From NCBI GenBank assembly GCA_030037055.1, contig JASHRZ010000174.1, positions 1 through 13,257 of the forward strand: a stretch of DNA of 13,257 nt. The letters run 5' to 3'. Each line of letters starts with the position of its first letter. The stretch's first letter is position 1. The notes beneath the pieces are model-generated. The model saw only the letters and a program-made list of their open reading frames with translations. It searched no databases and was not told the DNA's origin. The translations under genes and the position numbers were made by a program. Shown piece by piece: positions 1-6,977 of the stretch. The DNA is from Alphaproteobacteria bacterium. Lineage in GTDB: Bacteria > Pseudomonadota > Alphaproteobacteria > ATCC43930 > CGMCC-115725.

Positions 1-2
1 CG

Positions 3-1037
3 CGCGGCCGGCCGGCCGCGACTGCTGTTAGGGCGATCGGGTTGTCGTCGATCCCGGGAGCGCGCAGGGGCGCGGTCCCCGACTTTATCACGCCGCAGCT
101 CGCAACCCTTGCCGCCTCTCCGCCGCAAGGAAACGACTGGCTGCACGAGATCAAGTTCGACGGATATCGAATGCTGGCGCGGATCGCGGAGGGCCGCGTC
201 CAATTGATCACGCGCAACGGCAATGATTGGACCGATAAGTTCCCGGCGATCGTCGCGGCTCTCTCGCGAATGGAGCTGCGATCGGCATTCTTCGATGGCG
301 AGATCGTCCATCTCGGGGAGAACGGGGCCAGCTCTTTCTCCGCGCTGCAGGCGGATTTGTCCGAAAACCGATCGGATTGTTTGACCTATTTCGTCTTCGA
401 CCTGCTTGCGCTTGACGGATACATCCTCACCGGGTGTCGGCTCGACGACCGAAAACGACTGCTGCAGGCGGTCATTTCCGAAGCGCCGCAGGGAGCGATC
501 CGCTACAGCGAGCACATCGCGGGAAACGGGCCGGCCTTCTTTGCCAAAGCGTGCGGCGCGGCGCTCGAGGGCATCGTGTCGAAGCGCCAGGACGAGGCCT
601 ATTTCCCAGGGCGGAGCGGGGATTGGCTTAAGTGCAAATGCAGCGGCCGCGAAGAGTTCGTCATCCTCGGCTGGACCGAGCCGGGCGGGTCCCGGCGTTA
701 TGTGGGCTCCCTGCTGCTCGGCTATTACGACGCCGATGCGCGGCTGCACTACGCCGGCCGCGTCGGCACCGGCTTTAACGAGCGGACGCTTCGGGAGCTC
801 CGCGAACGCCTTGCGCCGCTGGAGCGCCGGGCATCGCCGTTGACGGAGGCGCCGGCAGGAATTCCGCGCCGATCGCACTGGGTCGAGCCCAAGGTCGTCG
901 CGGAGATCCGTTTTGCCGAATGGACGCGGGATCGCCGCCTGCGCCAGCCCTCCTTCCTGGGCCTGCGCGAGGACAAGACCGCCCGGCAGGTCGTTTTCGA
1001 CCCGCGAGCGGGAACGGCGCTGCCGCCGTCGGGCTAG
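3..1037 (+). CDS. ligD: LigD-type ATP-dependent DNA ligase, 5'-partial
   Basis: This is the ATP-dependent ligase module used in bacterial Ku/LigD non-homologous end joining. Counting from the in-frame TTG at 42, the visible motifs are motif I with nucleotidyl lysine K38 (EIKFDGYR, 36-43), motif III (FFDGEIV, 83-89), motif IV (EGIVSKR, 176-182), motif V (WLKCKC, 195-200) and an OB-fold end with FLGLREDK (305-312). The frame has no stop back to the window edge, and the stretch before PDFITPQLATL looks like the linker that joins a phosphoesterase domain to the ligase domain in LigD. I therefore treat the gene as truncated by the window. TTG at 42, with AGGG upstream, is the alternative start for a stand-alone ligase. 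The protein stops right after the ligase module, so no polymerase domain follows. It converges with the GYD gene 21 bp away. Confidence 0.88.
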   Translation, partial: RGRPAATAVRAIGLSSIPGARRGAVPDFITPQLATLAASPPQGNDWLHEIKFDGYRMLARIAEGRVQLITRNGNDWTDKFPAIVAALSRMELRSAFFDGEIVHLGENGASSFSALQADLSENRSDCLTYFVFDLLALDGYILTGCRLDDRKRLLQAVISEAPQGAIRYSEHIAGNGPAFFAKACGAALEGIVSKRQDEAYFPGRSGDWLKCKCSGREEFVILGWTEPGGSRRYVGSLLLGYYDADARLHYAGRVGTGFNERTLRELRERLAPLERRASPLTEAPAGIPRRSHWVEPKVVAEIRFAEWTRDRRLRQPSFLGLREDKTARQVVFDPRAGTALPPSG

Positions 1038-1058
1038 GCCGGACAGTCAAGCGGGCGG

Positions 1059-1385
1059 TCAGGGGAGCTGCGACACCGTCATGGGGCCGACGATCGAGCG
1101 GACGACCTCCTTGAAATGCGCCCATTCGGTAGCCGCCCAGATCTCGGTCTGGGCGTGACCATAGGTGCGCACCAGCGTCGAGACCTTGCTCGCCGTATCC
1201 AGGTCGGGTGCCTTGAAGATGTCGAGGTAATCGCAAGGCCCCAGCACGGCATAGCTGCCGAGCCATTCGACTCCTTTGCAGGTGTCGCGAATGTGCTTCA
1301 TGACCCTGCCCTCAAGCTCCTCGAGGGCGCGTGGCGATTGAATGGCTCCGGGAGCCAGGCGCGTGAGCATGATGAATGTCTGCAC
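1059..1385 (-). CDS. GYD-domain protein
   Basis: A 108-aa protein resembling the GYD family: small alpha/beta-barrel, ferredoxin-like-fold proteins of unknown biochemical role. The N-terminus (MQTFIMLTRLAPGAI) and the central LGPCDYLDIFKAPD segment (about residues 48-61) are the family hallmarks, although the name-giving G-Y-D reads C-D-Y here. The start is a GTG at 1385. A strong GGAGGTG Shine-Dalgarno lies just upstream of it and supports it over the internal ATG five codons on. It is the last gene of a probable operon behind the nitroreductase, across a 111-bp gap in which I see no promoter. Its partners suggest a stress or redox role, but no reaction can be assigned. Confidence 0.85.
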   Translation of the reverse strand: MQTFIMLTRLAPGAIQSPRALEELEGRVMKHIRDTCKGVEWLGSYAVLGPCDYLDIFKAPDLDTASKVSTLVRTYGHAQTEIWAATEWAHFKEVVRSIVGPMTVSQLP

Positions 1386-1496
1386 GGGTCACCTCCATCG
1401 CAAGCAGGCGAGAGCCCTGATGCTGACGACCGTCGATGTCCCGGGCCATGACATACATCAACGCCCCGTGGCAACCGCCAAGTTGCACCGCCGGGC

Positions 1497-2060
1497 TTAT
1501 GAACCGATCCAGAGAATATCGGCATGCCTGCGCGGCACCGGCGGCGCCGGCGCCTTGGGGTGGCCGATGGCGATCGGCGCCACCGGCACGTAATGCGCAG
1601 GGATGCCCAGCTCCTTCCTGCCTTCGGGAAGGTCGAGCCAGGGCTGCGCGAAGCCGATCCAGCAGGTGCCGAGGCCGGCACCATGCGCGGCAAGCATCAG
1701 ATTCTCTGCGGCAAGGCAGCAATCCTCGGCCGCGCCTTCCTCGGCCGAGGTGGCGCAGATCACGATGAGCGCCGGCGCGTGGTAGAAGAGGTGGAAGCTC
1801 GGGTCGGCCAACAGCGCGCGATATTCGCCGAGCGGCCCGCCCTCCGGCATCGTTTTGAGCAAATGTGCCTTCGCCTCTCGCGAGTAGCGCTCGAGCGCCG
1901 GCTGATCCTCGACCACCACGAACGACCAAGGCTGCCGGTTCATGGCGCTCGGCGCCTGAACGGCGGCGGCGATGACGAAGCGGATCGTTTCCCGATCCAC
2001 CGCTTCGCTCTTGAACGCGCGCACGGCGCGCCGGTGATAGACGGCGTCCATGAGGTCCAT
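1497..2060 (-). CDS. nitroreductase family protein (FMN), first copy
   Basis: A 187-aa flavin oxidoreductase of the nitroreductase fold, which uses FMN and NAD(P)H to reduce nitro groups, quinones or related electron acceptors. Visible family motifs are the N-terminal RRAVRAF FMN-phosphate segment (10-16), APSAMNRQPWSFVVV (36-50), the helix AAENLMLAAHGAGLGTCWIG (117-136) and the closing IGHP (165-168). The length is normal for the short, single-domain type. The start at 2060 has GGGAG seven bases upstream. It lies 22 bp behind the BCAM0308-family gene and is probably co-transcribed with it from the FNR-type box at 2658. The substrate is unknown. It is clearly different in sequence from the second nitroreductase at 6173-6889. 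Confidence 0.92.
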   Translation of the reverse strand: MDLMDAVYHRRAVRAFKSEAVDRETIRFVIAAAVQAPSAMNRQPWSFVVVEDQPALERYSREAKAHLLKTMPEGGPLGEYRALLADPSFHLFYHAPALIVICATSAEEGAAEDCCLAAENLMLAAHGAGLGTCWIGFAQPWLDLPEGRKELGIPAHYVPVAPIAIGHPKAPAPPVPRRHADILWIGS

Positions 2061-2082
2061 GGGGTGCTCCCGTTCCGTCGGT

Positions 2083-2598
2083 TCAGGCCTCGCCGTGCCA
2101 ATTGACGCGCAAGAAGTATCCGTCCTCCTCGTAATGGAAGTCGGTCTTGCCGTGCCAGGCGCGCCTCAGCGCCTCGACGATACGCCGCGGCAAGTGGATG
2201 TCGGTGGTGTTGATGACGATCCGCTCCGGTTCCTCCTCGATATCGATGATCCGGTTGAGGGGATGCTCCTTCTTTTCGACTGCCTCCTGACGATGGGCAA
2301 GTCGGATCATCTCGGCCTTGTGCTGCGCCACGAGCGGGCCGCTCAGCGTGAGGATGCCGGCCGGGAAGCGATCATTGATGCGATGACAGGCTTGGCACAG
2401 CGCCTCGTGGGCATCGGCAGGACGGGCCGACCAGTGCCAGCGCCCTTGGTGGTAAACGGCGCCGCATTGCGGGCACACCGAAGGCTCGTGCGGCTTGCCG
2501 GTCGCCTTGTAAGGATCCTGACGCTGGTCCAATTGAGCGCGACCCGCGCGACGCCGACCGCTCCGCGCTACGGGCCGAGGCGTATTGCGCTGTGCCAT
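2083..2598 (-). CDS. BCAM0308-family zinc-ribbon protein
   Basis: A 171-aa cytoplasmic protein. A basic N-terminus (about residues 1-35) is followed by a putative zinc ribbon with two Cys pairs: CPQC (C42, C45) and CQAC (C68, C71), separated by the GAVYHQGRWHW stretch. The C-terminal half (about 110-171) is alpha/beta and carries a TTDIHLPRRIVEAL segment. The pattern matches what I know as the BCAM0308 family, named after a gene in the B. cenocepacia low-oxygen region; some members recall NMD3-like zinc domains. I chose ATG 2598 over the longer frame starting at 2634 because GAGG lies five bases upstream of it. This choice also puts the FNR-type box 59 nt from the start. It leads the operon with the nitroreductase and GYD genes. 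The biochemical function is unknown. Confidence 0.85.
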   Translation of the reverse strand: MAQRNTPRPVARSGRRRAGRAQLDQRQDPYKATGKPHEPSVCPQCGAVYHQGRWHWSARPADAHEALCQACHRINDRFPAGILTLSGPLVAQHKAEMIRLAHRQEAVEKKEHPLNRIIDIEEEPERIVINTTDIHLPRRIVEALRRAWHGKTDFHYEEDGYFLRVNWHGEA

Positions 2599-2657
2599 GG
2601 TGCCTCGCTGTGGTTGGCAATTCTGAAGAACCATTGCAAATCCGACCGCACCCGACC

Positions 2658-2671
2658 TTGACCTGGATCAA
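2658..2671. promoter_or_regulatory. FixK/FNR-type box in a divergent promoter region
   Basis: TTGACCTGGATCAA fits the FNR/FixK consensus TTGA-N6-TCAA exactly. It lies in the gap between the leftward BCAM0308-family operon (59 nt to its start) and the rightward 89-aa gene (87 nt to its start). A class II site centred at -41.5 would place the leftward transcription start near 2623. Binding and activation are inferred from the match and the position. Confidence 0.75.
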
Positions 2672-2758
2672 GGACAGTCGTCGGGGTCGCGGCAAGGATT
2701 GCTTCCGTCCCCGCTGCACCGTCCGCCGGTCCTCGCGCCAACGTGGTTGGAGGAAGCC

Positions 2759-3028
2759 ATGCCGATCTGGAAGTTGACGCCGCTCGACCTGCTCGATCCC
2801 AATTGGGAGGCAAGCTCTCATCAAGGCATCGCCATCGTGCGGGCGCGCGACGAGGCCGATGCGCGCAGCACGGCCGCCAAGGCGTTCGACGTCAAGACGC
2901 GGTTCGGCCCGCGAAAGGGCCAGAAGCTCCCGCCCTGGAAGCGTGCCGCGCTGGTGAAGGCCGAGCGCGTCGACGACACGCGCTATGAAGCGGAAGGCCC
3001 GGCCGCCGTCTTGGATCCGCCATTCTGA
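2759..3028 (+). CDS. conserved-looking small protein, unknown function
   Basis: An 89-aa protein that I do not recognise. It begins MPIWKLTPLDLLDPNWEASS and then has an alpha/beta stretch, IAIVRARDEADARSTAAKAF, which reads like a small compact domain that handles a residue-modified side chain or ligand in other contexts; no function can be claimed. A basic GPRKGQKLPPWKR segment follows. There is no signal peptide, membrane segment or Cys motif. ATG 2759 is preferred over the frame's earlier start at 2699 because GGAGG sits just upstream and the upstream residues look non-coding. It is 11 bp ahead of the THUMP gene, so the two are probably co-transcribed, possibly under the shared FNR-type box at 2658. 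Confidence 0.8.
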   Translation: MPIWKLTPLDLLDPNWEASSHQGIAIVRARDEADARSTAAKAFDVKTRFGPRKGQKLPPWKRAALVKAERVDDTRYEAEGPAAVLDPPF

Positions 3029-3039
3029 GGCGAGCGCCG

Positions 3040-3594
3040 ATGGACTCGTCGACCGCTCAACGCACTGCCGATTGGAACGTCGTGGTCACGCTGGCCGAGC
3101 AGAGCTTTCGCGACGCAGTGAGGCTGCTGCGCAAATGGGGGACAGTGAAGCGCACCGGCTATTACAACGTGCTCGGCATGAAGGTCGGGAATCCCGACGC
3201 TTTCCTCGCCGATTTCGCCGCCGCTGTTGCCGACAGTCCCGGCATCCTCAATTTCGTCTCGCATGTGGTGCCGGCGCAGCAGACCTTCGACTTCAGCGCG
3301 GCCGAGGACTTCGAGGCAAAGGCCCGCGCCGTGGCGCTTGCCTGGGCGCCGAAGCTCGGCGGCAAGAGCTTTCACGTGCGGCTGCATCGACGCGGCTTCA
3401 AAGGCGTGCTGTCGACGCCGCGGGAAGAGCGGTTTCTCGACGAAGCACTGTTGGCGGCTCTCGGAGACACCGGCCGGATCAGCTTTACGGATCCGGATGC
3501 GGTCATCCAGATCGAGACGATCGACGCGCGGGCGGGCATGTCGTTCTGGACGCGGGATGAGGTTCGCCGGTACCCGTTTCTGGGCACGGATTGA
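3040..3594 (+). CDS. THUMP-domain protein
   Basis: A 184-aa protein with a THUMP domain at about residues 68-170, the RNA-binding fold found in tRNA-modifying enzymes such as ThiI and in Tan1/THUMPD1-type adaptors. Family-like features are KSFHVRLHRRGFKG (109-122), the acidic DEALL helix, and the strand DPDAVIQIETIDARAGMSFW (151-170) ending in RRYPFL. There is no methyltransferase, PP-loop or deaminase domain, so this is a THUMP-only protein. It probably acts as an RNA-binding partner rather than as the catalyst. A GAGG precedes the ATG. It follows the 89-aa gene by 11 bp and converges on the BON gene. A role in tRNA or rRNA handling at low oxygen is inference. Confidence 0.82.
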   Translation: MDSSTAQRTADWNVVVTLAEQSFRDAVRLLRKWGTVKRTGYYNVLGMKVGNPDAFLADFAAAVADSPGILNFVSHVVPAQQTFDFSAAEDFEAKARAVALAWAPKLGGKSFHVRLHRRGFKGVLSTPREERFLDEALLAALGDTGRISFTDPDAVIQIETIDARAGMSFWTRDEVRRYPFLGTD

Positions 3595-3624
3595 CCTGCG
3601 CAGCCCGCCGGCTTTGCGCGCGAG

Positions 3625-3641
3625 CGACACGCCAGGTGTCG
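3625..3641. terminator. short hairpin between convergent genes
   Basis: CGACAC-GCCAG-GTGTCG is a perfect 6-bp stem with a 5-nt loop. It lies almost centrally (30-31 nt from each stop codon) between the THUMP gene and the BON gene, which converge. There is no T-run on either strand, so it is at most a weak bidirectional terminator or an mRNA 3'-end stabiliser. Confidence 0.3.
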
Positions 3642-3671
3642 GGAAGGCGCCAGCGAACCCGCGAGGGAGGC

Positions 3672-4394
3672 TTAGGCGCGAACCCGGATCTGGTTGACAA
3701 CCTTGTCGACGCCGAAAACGTACCAGGCATCGAATTCGGCCGCCTCGCGTTCGGACTCGCTCACCACCTGCCCTTGCAGGGTCACGACGGCATTGCGCGT
3801 CAAGACGCGGATCTGAGCGGGGTCGACCATCGGATCTTTCTCGAGCGCCAAGCGCACGGCGTCGCTGATCTCGCCGTCATTGTCGTCTTCCGCCGGCGTC
3901 ACGCTCAGGCCGTTGATCACGTCACGGCTTCCCGGGACCCACCAAGCGAGGATTCCGGCCAGCCGCTTCAGTCCCAGCCCGGGAACATCGCCGTCGAGCG
4001 TCACCACGCCGTCCTCGAACGTGATGTCGATGGCGCCGGCAGGGCCGTCAACGGCGCGGACCGGTTCCCACTGCTTCTTGACGCCGACGCGGATGGAGCA
4101 AGCGGCGAGAGCCGGCTCCTCGAGGAGCGCGTCGCGCACAAGGTCGCGGATGGCGCCGTCCCCCATGCGCTCGGCCGGAGCGACGCGGAGCCGGTCGACG
4201 ATGCCGCGCACCTGCGCGACGGCGGCGGCGCGCTCGAGCGCCAGCTTCTTCGCGGCGATGTCGGCGACCTCGCCCTCGATGACGAGATCGCCTTCGGAGA
4301 GCGCCAGACGGATGGGGTGATGCGCGAGGTCGATGCGTGGTTCGCTGTAAAAGGCCTTCCTGACCGCCTCCAGCGTATCGTGCGGATCTGCCAT
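3672..4394 (-). CDS. protein with three BON domains, no signal peptide
   Basis: A 240-aa protein with three BON (bacterial OsmY and nodulation) domains: about residues 20-73, 80-167 and 175-240. Each has the helix / beta / V-x-L-x-G-x-V pattern, seen as GDLVIEGEVAD, DGVVTLDGDVPG and NAVVTLQGQVVS. BON domains are usually periplasmic lipid- or envelope-binding modules induced by stress. This N-terminus (MADPHDTLEAVRKAF) has no hydrophobic leader, so the protein looks cytoplasmic. ATG 4394 has GGAGG upstream. The open frame continues upstream to 4637, but that extension is Arg/Ser-rich, overlaps the next gene and is probably not translated. It is last in the probable operon behind the 80-aa gene, after a 191-bp gap. 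Confidence 0.9.
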   Translation of the reverse strand: MADPHDTLEAVRKAFYSEPRIDLAHHPIRLALSEGDLVIEGEVADIAAKKLALERAAAVAQVRGIVDRLRVAPAERMGDGAIRDLVRDALLEEPALAACSIRVGVKKQWEPVRAVDGPAGAIDITFEDGVVTLDGDVPGLGLKRLAGILAWWVPGSRDVINGLSVTPAEDDNDGEISDAVRLALEKDPMVDPAQIRVLTRNAVVTLQGQVVSESEREAAEFDAWYVFGVDKVVNQIRVRA

Positions 4395-4585
4395 TGGCTC
4401 GCCTCCGGGGTTGCTTGGCATTTGGTGGGCACTATGCTGATCTCTGTCCTTCCTCTTCGACCGGCCCGCGCTTTGCCGTTTCCGCGGCGACGCAGACGGC
4501 GCGCGGCGCTCACGGGCGGCGACCTCGCCGTTCAGCCCGCGCGGCAGCCTGAGCTCGGCGCCCAATGGGACGGGCCGCGACGAGA
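4395..4585. other. 191-bp gap between the 80-aa gene and the BON gene
   Basis: Only the BON ribosome-binding site (GGAGG just before 4394) is evident here. I see no FNR-type box. An independent promoter cannot be recognised by eye, although the length would allow one. Confidence 0.5.
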
Positions 4586-4828
4586 TCACGGGAGCCCCGC
4601 TTGCGCCCGGCCGGCATCGAACATCACCAGCTGCCACACGCCCGAATCGACATCATGGCGCAGGATATAGGTCGCGCCATCTTCAGCCTTGACTTTGAAG
4701 TAGCGATGGTCGGGCGCGAGCCAGCGATCAATGACGTCGATCACCTCGACCACGCGGTGGTCGAAGCTCAGCCGTCGCGGCGTCTCCTCGCCCTGATAGC
4801 CTGCATAGCATTCGACGTGAATCCTCAT
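4586..4828 (-). CDS. small conserved-looking protein, unknown function
   Basis: An 80-aa soluble protein with a mostly beta pattern: MRIHVECYAGYQGEETPRRL, then VVEVIDVIDRWLAPDHRYFKV, then an acidic GATYILRHDVDSGVWQLVMFD end. The strands, the RWLAPDHRYFKV core and the closing ILRHD..S..W.L..F pattern suggest a small barrel-like domain of the DUF type. I cannot assign a family with certainty. A GGAAG Shine-Dalgarno precedes the ATG. It begins 49 bp after the alkene reductase and is probably in the same transcript. Confidence 0.75.
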   Translation of the reverse strand: MRIHVECYAGYQGEETPRRLSFDHRVVEVIDVIDRWLAPDHRYFKVKAEDGATYILRHDVDSGVWQLVMFDAGRAQAGLP

Positions 4829-4877
4829 GTCGCTTCCACCGGGCTCCCCTCGCTTGCCGCGCGGCGCTGGACGAACG

Positions 4878-6011
4878 TCACTCGGCGGCGCCGCGCTCCG
4901 CCGGCGTCAAGAACGGATAATCCGTGTATCCCGCCGCCCCGCCGCCGAAGAAAGTGGCACGATCGGGAACGTTCAAGCGCGCGCCGAGACGCAGCCGCTC
5001 CACGAGATCGGGATTGGCGATGTAGAGTCGGCCGAATGCGATCAGGTCCGCGAGGTCGCGCCGGCGCGCTTCCAAGGCGAGAGCCAGATCATAGCCGTTA
5101 TTCGCGATGTACCGGCCTTCGAACGACCGCCGCAGGATCTGAAGGTCAAAGCCGCCTGGAACCGTGCGCGGCCCCTGCGTCATCCCTTCGATGACGTGCA
5201 GATAAGCGAGACCGAATTCGTTCAAGCGCTCCACCGCATGGGCGTAGGTCTGCTCGGGATCGCTGTCCGGACCGCTGTCGTTGACCGTACTGAGCGGCGA
5301 CAGGCGAATGCCGACGCGCTCGCTGCCGCAGGCGCCGACGACCGCCTGCGTCGCTTCGAGCAGGAAGCGCGCCCGGTTCTCGCGCGATCCGCCATAGGCG
5401 TCGGTCCGTTTGTTCGCGCTGTCGCGGAGAAACTGCTCGATGAGATAGCCGTTCGCCGCGTGAATTTCGACGCCGTCGAAGCCGGCCGCGAGGGCGTTCT
5501 GCGCCGCTTGGCGGTACTGCTCGACGATCCCCGGAATTTCCCCGGTCTCGAGCGCGCGCGGCGTGAGGCAGGGCTGGAACCCGTCCTGAGTAAAGGACGT
5601 CGTCTTCGGACGGATCGCCGACGCTGCCACGGGCGGCGCGCCGCCAGGTTGCAGCGAGGGGTGAGACACCCGGCCGACATGCCAGAGCTGAACGAAGATC
5701 CGGCCGCCCTTGGCATGAATGGCTCCGGTCACCGCTTTCCACGCCTCGACCTGCGCCTCCGTATAGAGGCCCGGGGTGAAGGCGTAGCCTCTCGCCTGCG
5801 GCGAGATGTTGGTCCCCTCGGCGATGATCAAACCGGCCGAGGCGCGCTGCGCGTAATACTCGGCCATGAGCGGGCGCGGGACGCCGTCGGCCCCGGCGCG
5901 GCTGCGGGTCAGCGGCGCCATGACGATGCGGTTCGCGAGCCGATAGGGTCCAAGCCGCAGCGGTTGGAACAGGTCGCTGCGCAGCCGCGCGTCCGCCGAT
6001 GAGTCATGCAT
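4878..6011 (-). CDS. alkene reductase, Old Yellow Enzyme family (NemA-like)
   Basis: A 377-aa FMN enzyme of the Old Yellow Enzyme family. It takes hydride from NAD(P)H and reduces activated C=C bonds, and often nitro compounds, maleimides or nitrate esters. It is a single TIM barrel of normal length. Visible residues are T35 in MAPLTRSRA, Q108 in VQLWHVGRVSH (flavin side), the anion-binding pair H184 and N187 with proton donor Y189 in EIHAANGYLIEQFL, the signature RTDAYGGSRENRARF (202-216), R236 in GIRLSP, and the FMN-phosphate segment AFGRLYIANPDLVERL (325-340). The start has only a weak GAG-type RBS. It heads the operon with the 80-aa and BON genes. A perfect FixK/FNR-type box lies 99 nt upstream. 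Confidence 0.95.
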   Translation of the reverse strand: MHDSSADARLRSDLFQPLRLGPYRLANRIVMAPLTRSRAGADGVPRPLMAEYYAQRASAGLIIAEGTNISPQARGYAFTPGLYTEAQVEAWKAVTGAIHAKGGRIFVQLWHVGRVSHPSLQPGGAPPVAASAIRPKTTSFTQDGFQPCLTPRALETGEIPGIVEQYRQAAQNALAAGFDGVEIHAANGYLIEQFLRDSANKRTDAYGGSRENRARFLLEATQAVVGACGSERVGIRLSPLSTVNDSGPDSDPEQTYAHAVERLNEFGLAYLHVIEGMTQGPRTVPGGFDLQILRRSFEGRYIANNGYDLALALEARRRDLADLIAFGRLYIANPDLVERLRLGARLNVPDRATFFGGGAAGYTDYPFLTPAERGAAE

Positions 6012-6110
6012 GCTCGTTCTCGCCGATAACAGCGCCGATGGGCAGGGAGATCGCCGCCGCTGCCCGTTCAGTCGGAGGCAGAAAGCCTAGACGGGCGGCG
6101 CCCCGCCGCC

Positions 6111-6124
6111 TTGATCCTGATCAA
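6111..6124. promoter_or_regulatory. FixK/FNR-type box upstream of the alkene reductase
   Basis: TTGATCCTGATCAA is a perfect 5+5 palindrome of the FixK/FnrN/FNR type. It is upstream of the leftward alkene reductase (99 nt to its ATG) and 48 bp past the stop of the nitroreductase gene, so it can only serve the alkene reductase operon. A class II geometry gives a transcription start near 6076 and a leader of about 65 nt. On the minus strand TAGGCT (6084-6089) is a poor -10 candidate. The 14-nt string is the exact reverse complement of the kdpA box. Confidence 0.8.
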
Positions 6125-6172
6125 TGTCGCGCCGGCCAACACGAAGGCGGCTGAGGACCCGATCGCAGAGCG

Positions 6173-6889
6173 TCAGCCAAACGCGCGCCTTCCGTAACGG
6201 TTGTGGTGCGCGAAGTCCCCGATGTCACGCCGCACGCGCAGATAGCTGCCGGGAGCGGCCGTGGGGTAGCCGAGGCGGCAGGCAAAAGCGATCTTCATCG
6301 GGGCGGGAAGGCCTAAAATGCGGCGGATATGGTCTTCTGCCGGCGCTCCGCTCAAGGCGCTCAGGATTTGCACGCTGACGCCAAGCGCCTCGGCCATAAG
6401 CCAGAGGTTCTGCATCACGCAGCCAAGGCTTATCATGCCGAGCACGTCCCCTTCGGAAGCAGGGGCGCGCCGGCGCGCGTCATAGAGGACGATCAGCAGC
6501 ATCGGGCAGGTCTGCATCGAGCCGCCAGGGGAACGCTCAGCATCGAGAACGTCTTCCGGCCTCGCCTTCGGAACTCGCCAGGGCGCCGGAAACATGCTCG
6601 CCAGCAGGCCGGTCTTTCGCTGCCGAAGCTCGTCTTCCGAAAACGACAGCTGGTCGTAGTTCTCCCGCAGGAAGGTTTGCGACGGCGGCGCTTGGATGGC
6701 ACCGATCGCCGCCAGGATCGCTTCGTCGTCCACCACGAGGATTTCGAAATTCTGCATGTTGTGGGCGGTGGGCGCCCAACGCGCCGCCTCCAGAATCAAT
6801 TGCAGGTCCTGGTCCAAGATGCGGCGCTTCGCGTCGAAAGGCACGCGCGAGGAATGCCTTGAACGAATGACCTCGAGGATGTCGCGCAT
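6173..6889 (-). CDS. nitroreductase family protein (FMN), second copy
   Basis: A 238-aa nitroreductase-fold protein, longer and more divergent than the copy at 1497-2060. Motifs are RHSSRVPFD (11-19, FMN phosphate), ARWAPTAHNMQNFEILVVDD (36-55), the dimer helix SLGCVMQNLWLMAEALGVSVQ (154-174) and a C-terminal DFAHHNRYGRR. The insert at about 66-125, with an Arg/Glu-rich helix and PAPWRVPK, is typical of the larger subfamily acting on bulky substrates; the substrate itself is unknown. ATG 6889 is chosen over the frame's start at 6940 because GGAG lies six bases upstream. It is the last gene of the lipoprotein / Trp-rich operon, 88 bp behind it, with a strong hairpin in the gap. Confidence 0.9.
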   Translation of the reverse strand: MRDILEVIRSRHSSRVPFDAKRRILDQDLQLILEAARWAPTAHNMQNFEILVVDDEAILAAIGAIQAPPSQTFLRENYDQLSFSEDELRQRKTGLLASMFPAPWRVPKARPEDVLDAERSPGGSMQTCPMLLIVLYDARRRAPASEGDVLGMISLGCVMQNLWLMAEALGVSVQILSALSGAPAEDHIRRILGLPAPMKIAFACRLGYPTAAPGSYLRVRRDIGDFAHHNRYGRRAFG

Positions 6890-6913
6890 CGCGGACTCCG
6901 GCAAGACGACCGC

Positions 6914-6936
6914 CGCCCCGCCGGTCAAGCGGGGCG
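6914..6936 (-). other. 8-bp GC hairpin in the gap before the second nitroreductase
   Basis: CGCCCCGC and GCGGGGCG form a perfect 8-bp stem around a 7-nt loop, between the stop of the Trp-rich gene and the RBS of the nitroreductase. There is no T-run after it on the minus strand. It could be a partial terminator, a processing barrier that sets different expression of the genes on either side, or chance in GC-rich DNA. Confidence 0.4.
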
Positions 6937-6977
6937 ACACCAGCGCTCCTGCACAGCCGGCCCTGTCGGCGAGAGGG

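Noticed and set aside
4395..4637. N-terminal extension of the BON frame by 81 codons
   Set aside because: The extension is Arg/Ser/Pro-rich and overlaps the 80-aa gene on the same strand, while ATG 4394 has a strong GGAGG.
3591..6002. Long plus-strand frames opposite the BON protein (359 aa) and the alkene reductase (391 aa)
   Set aside because: Both are antisense shadows of well-supported genes and their translations show no family features.
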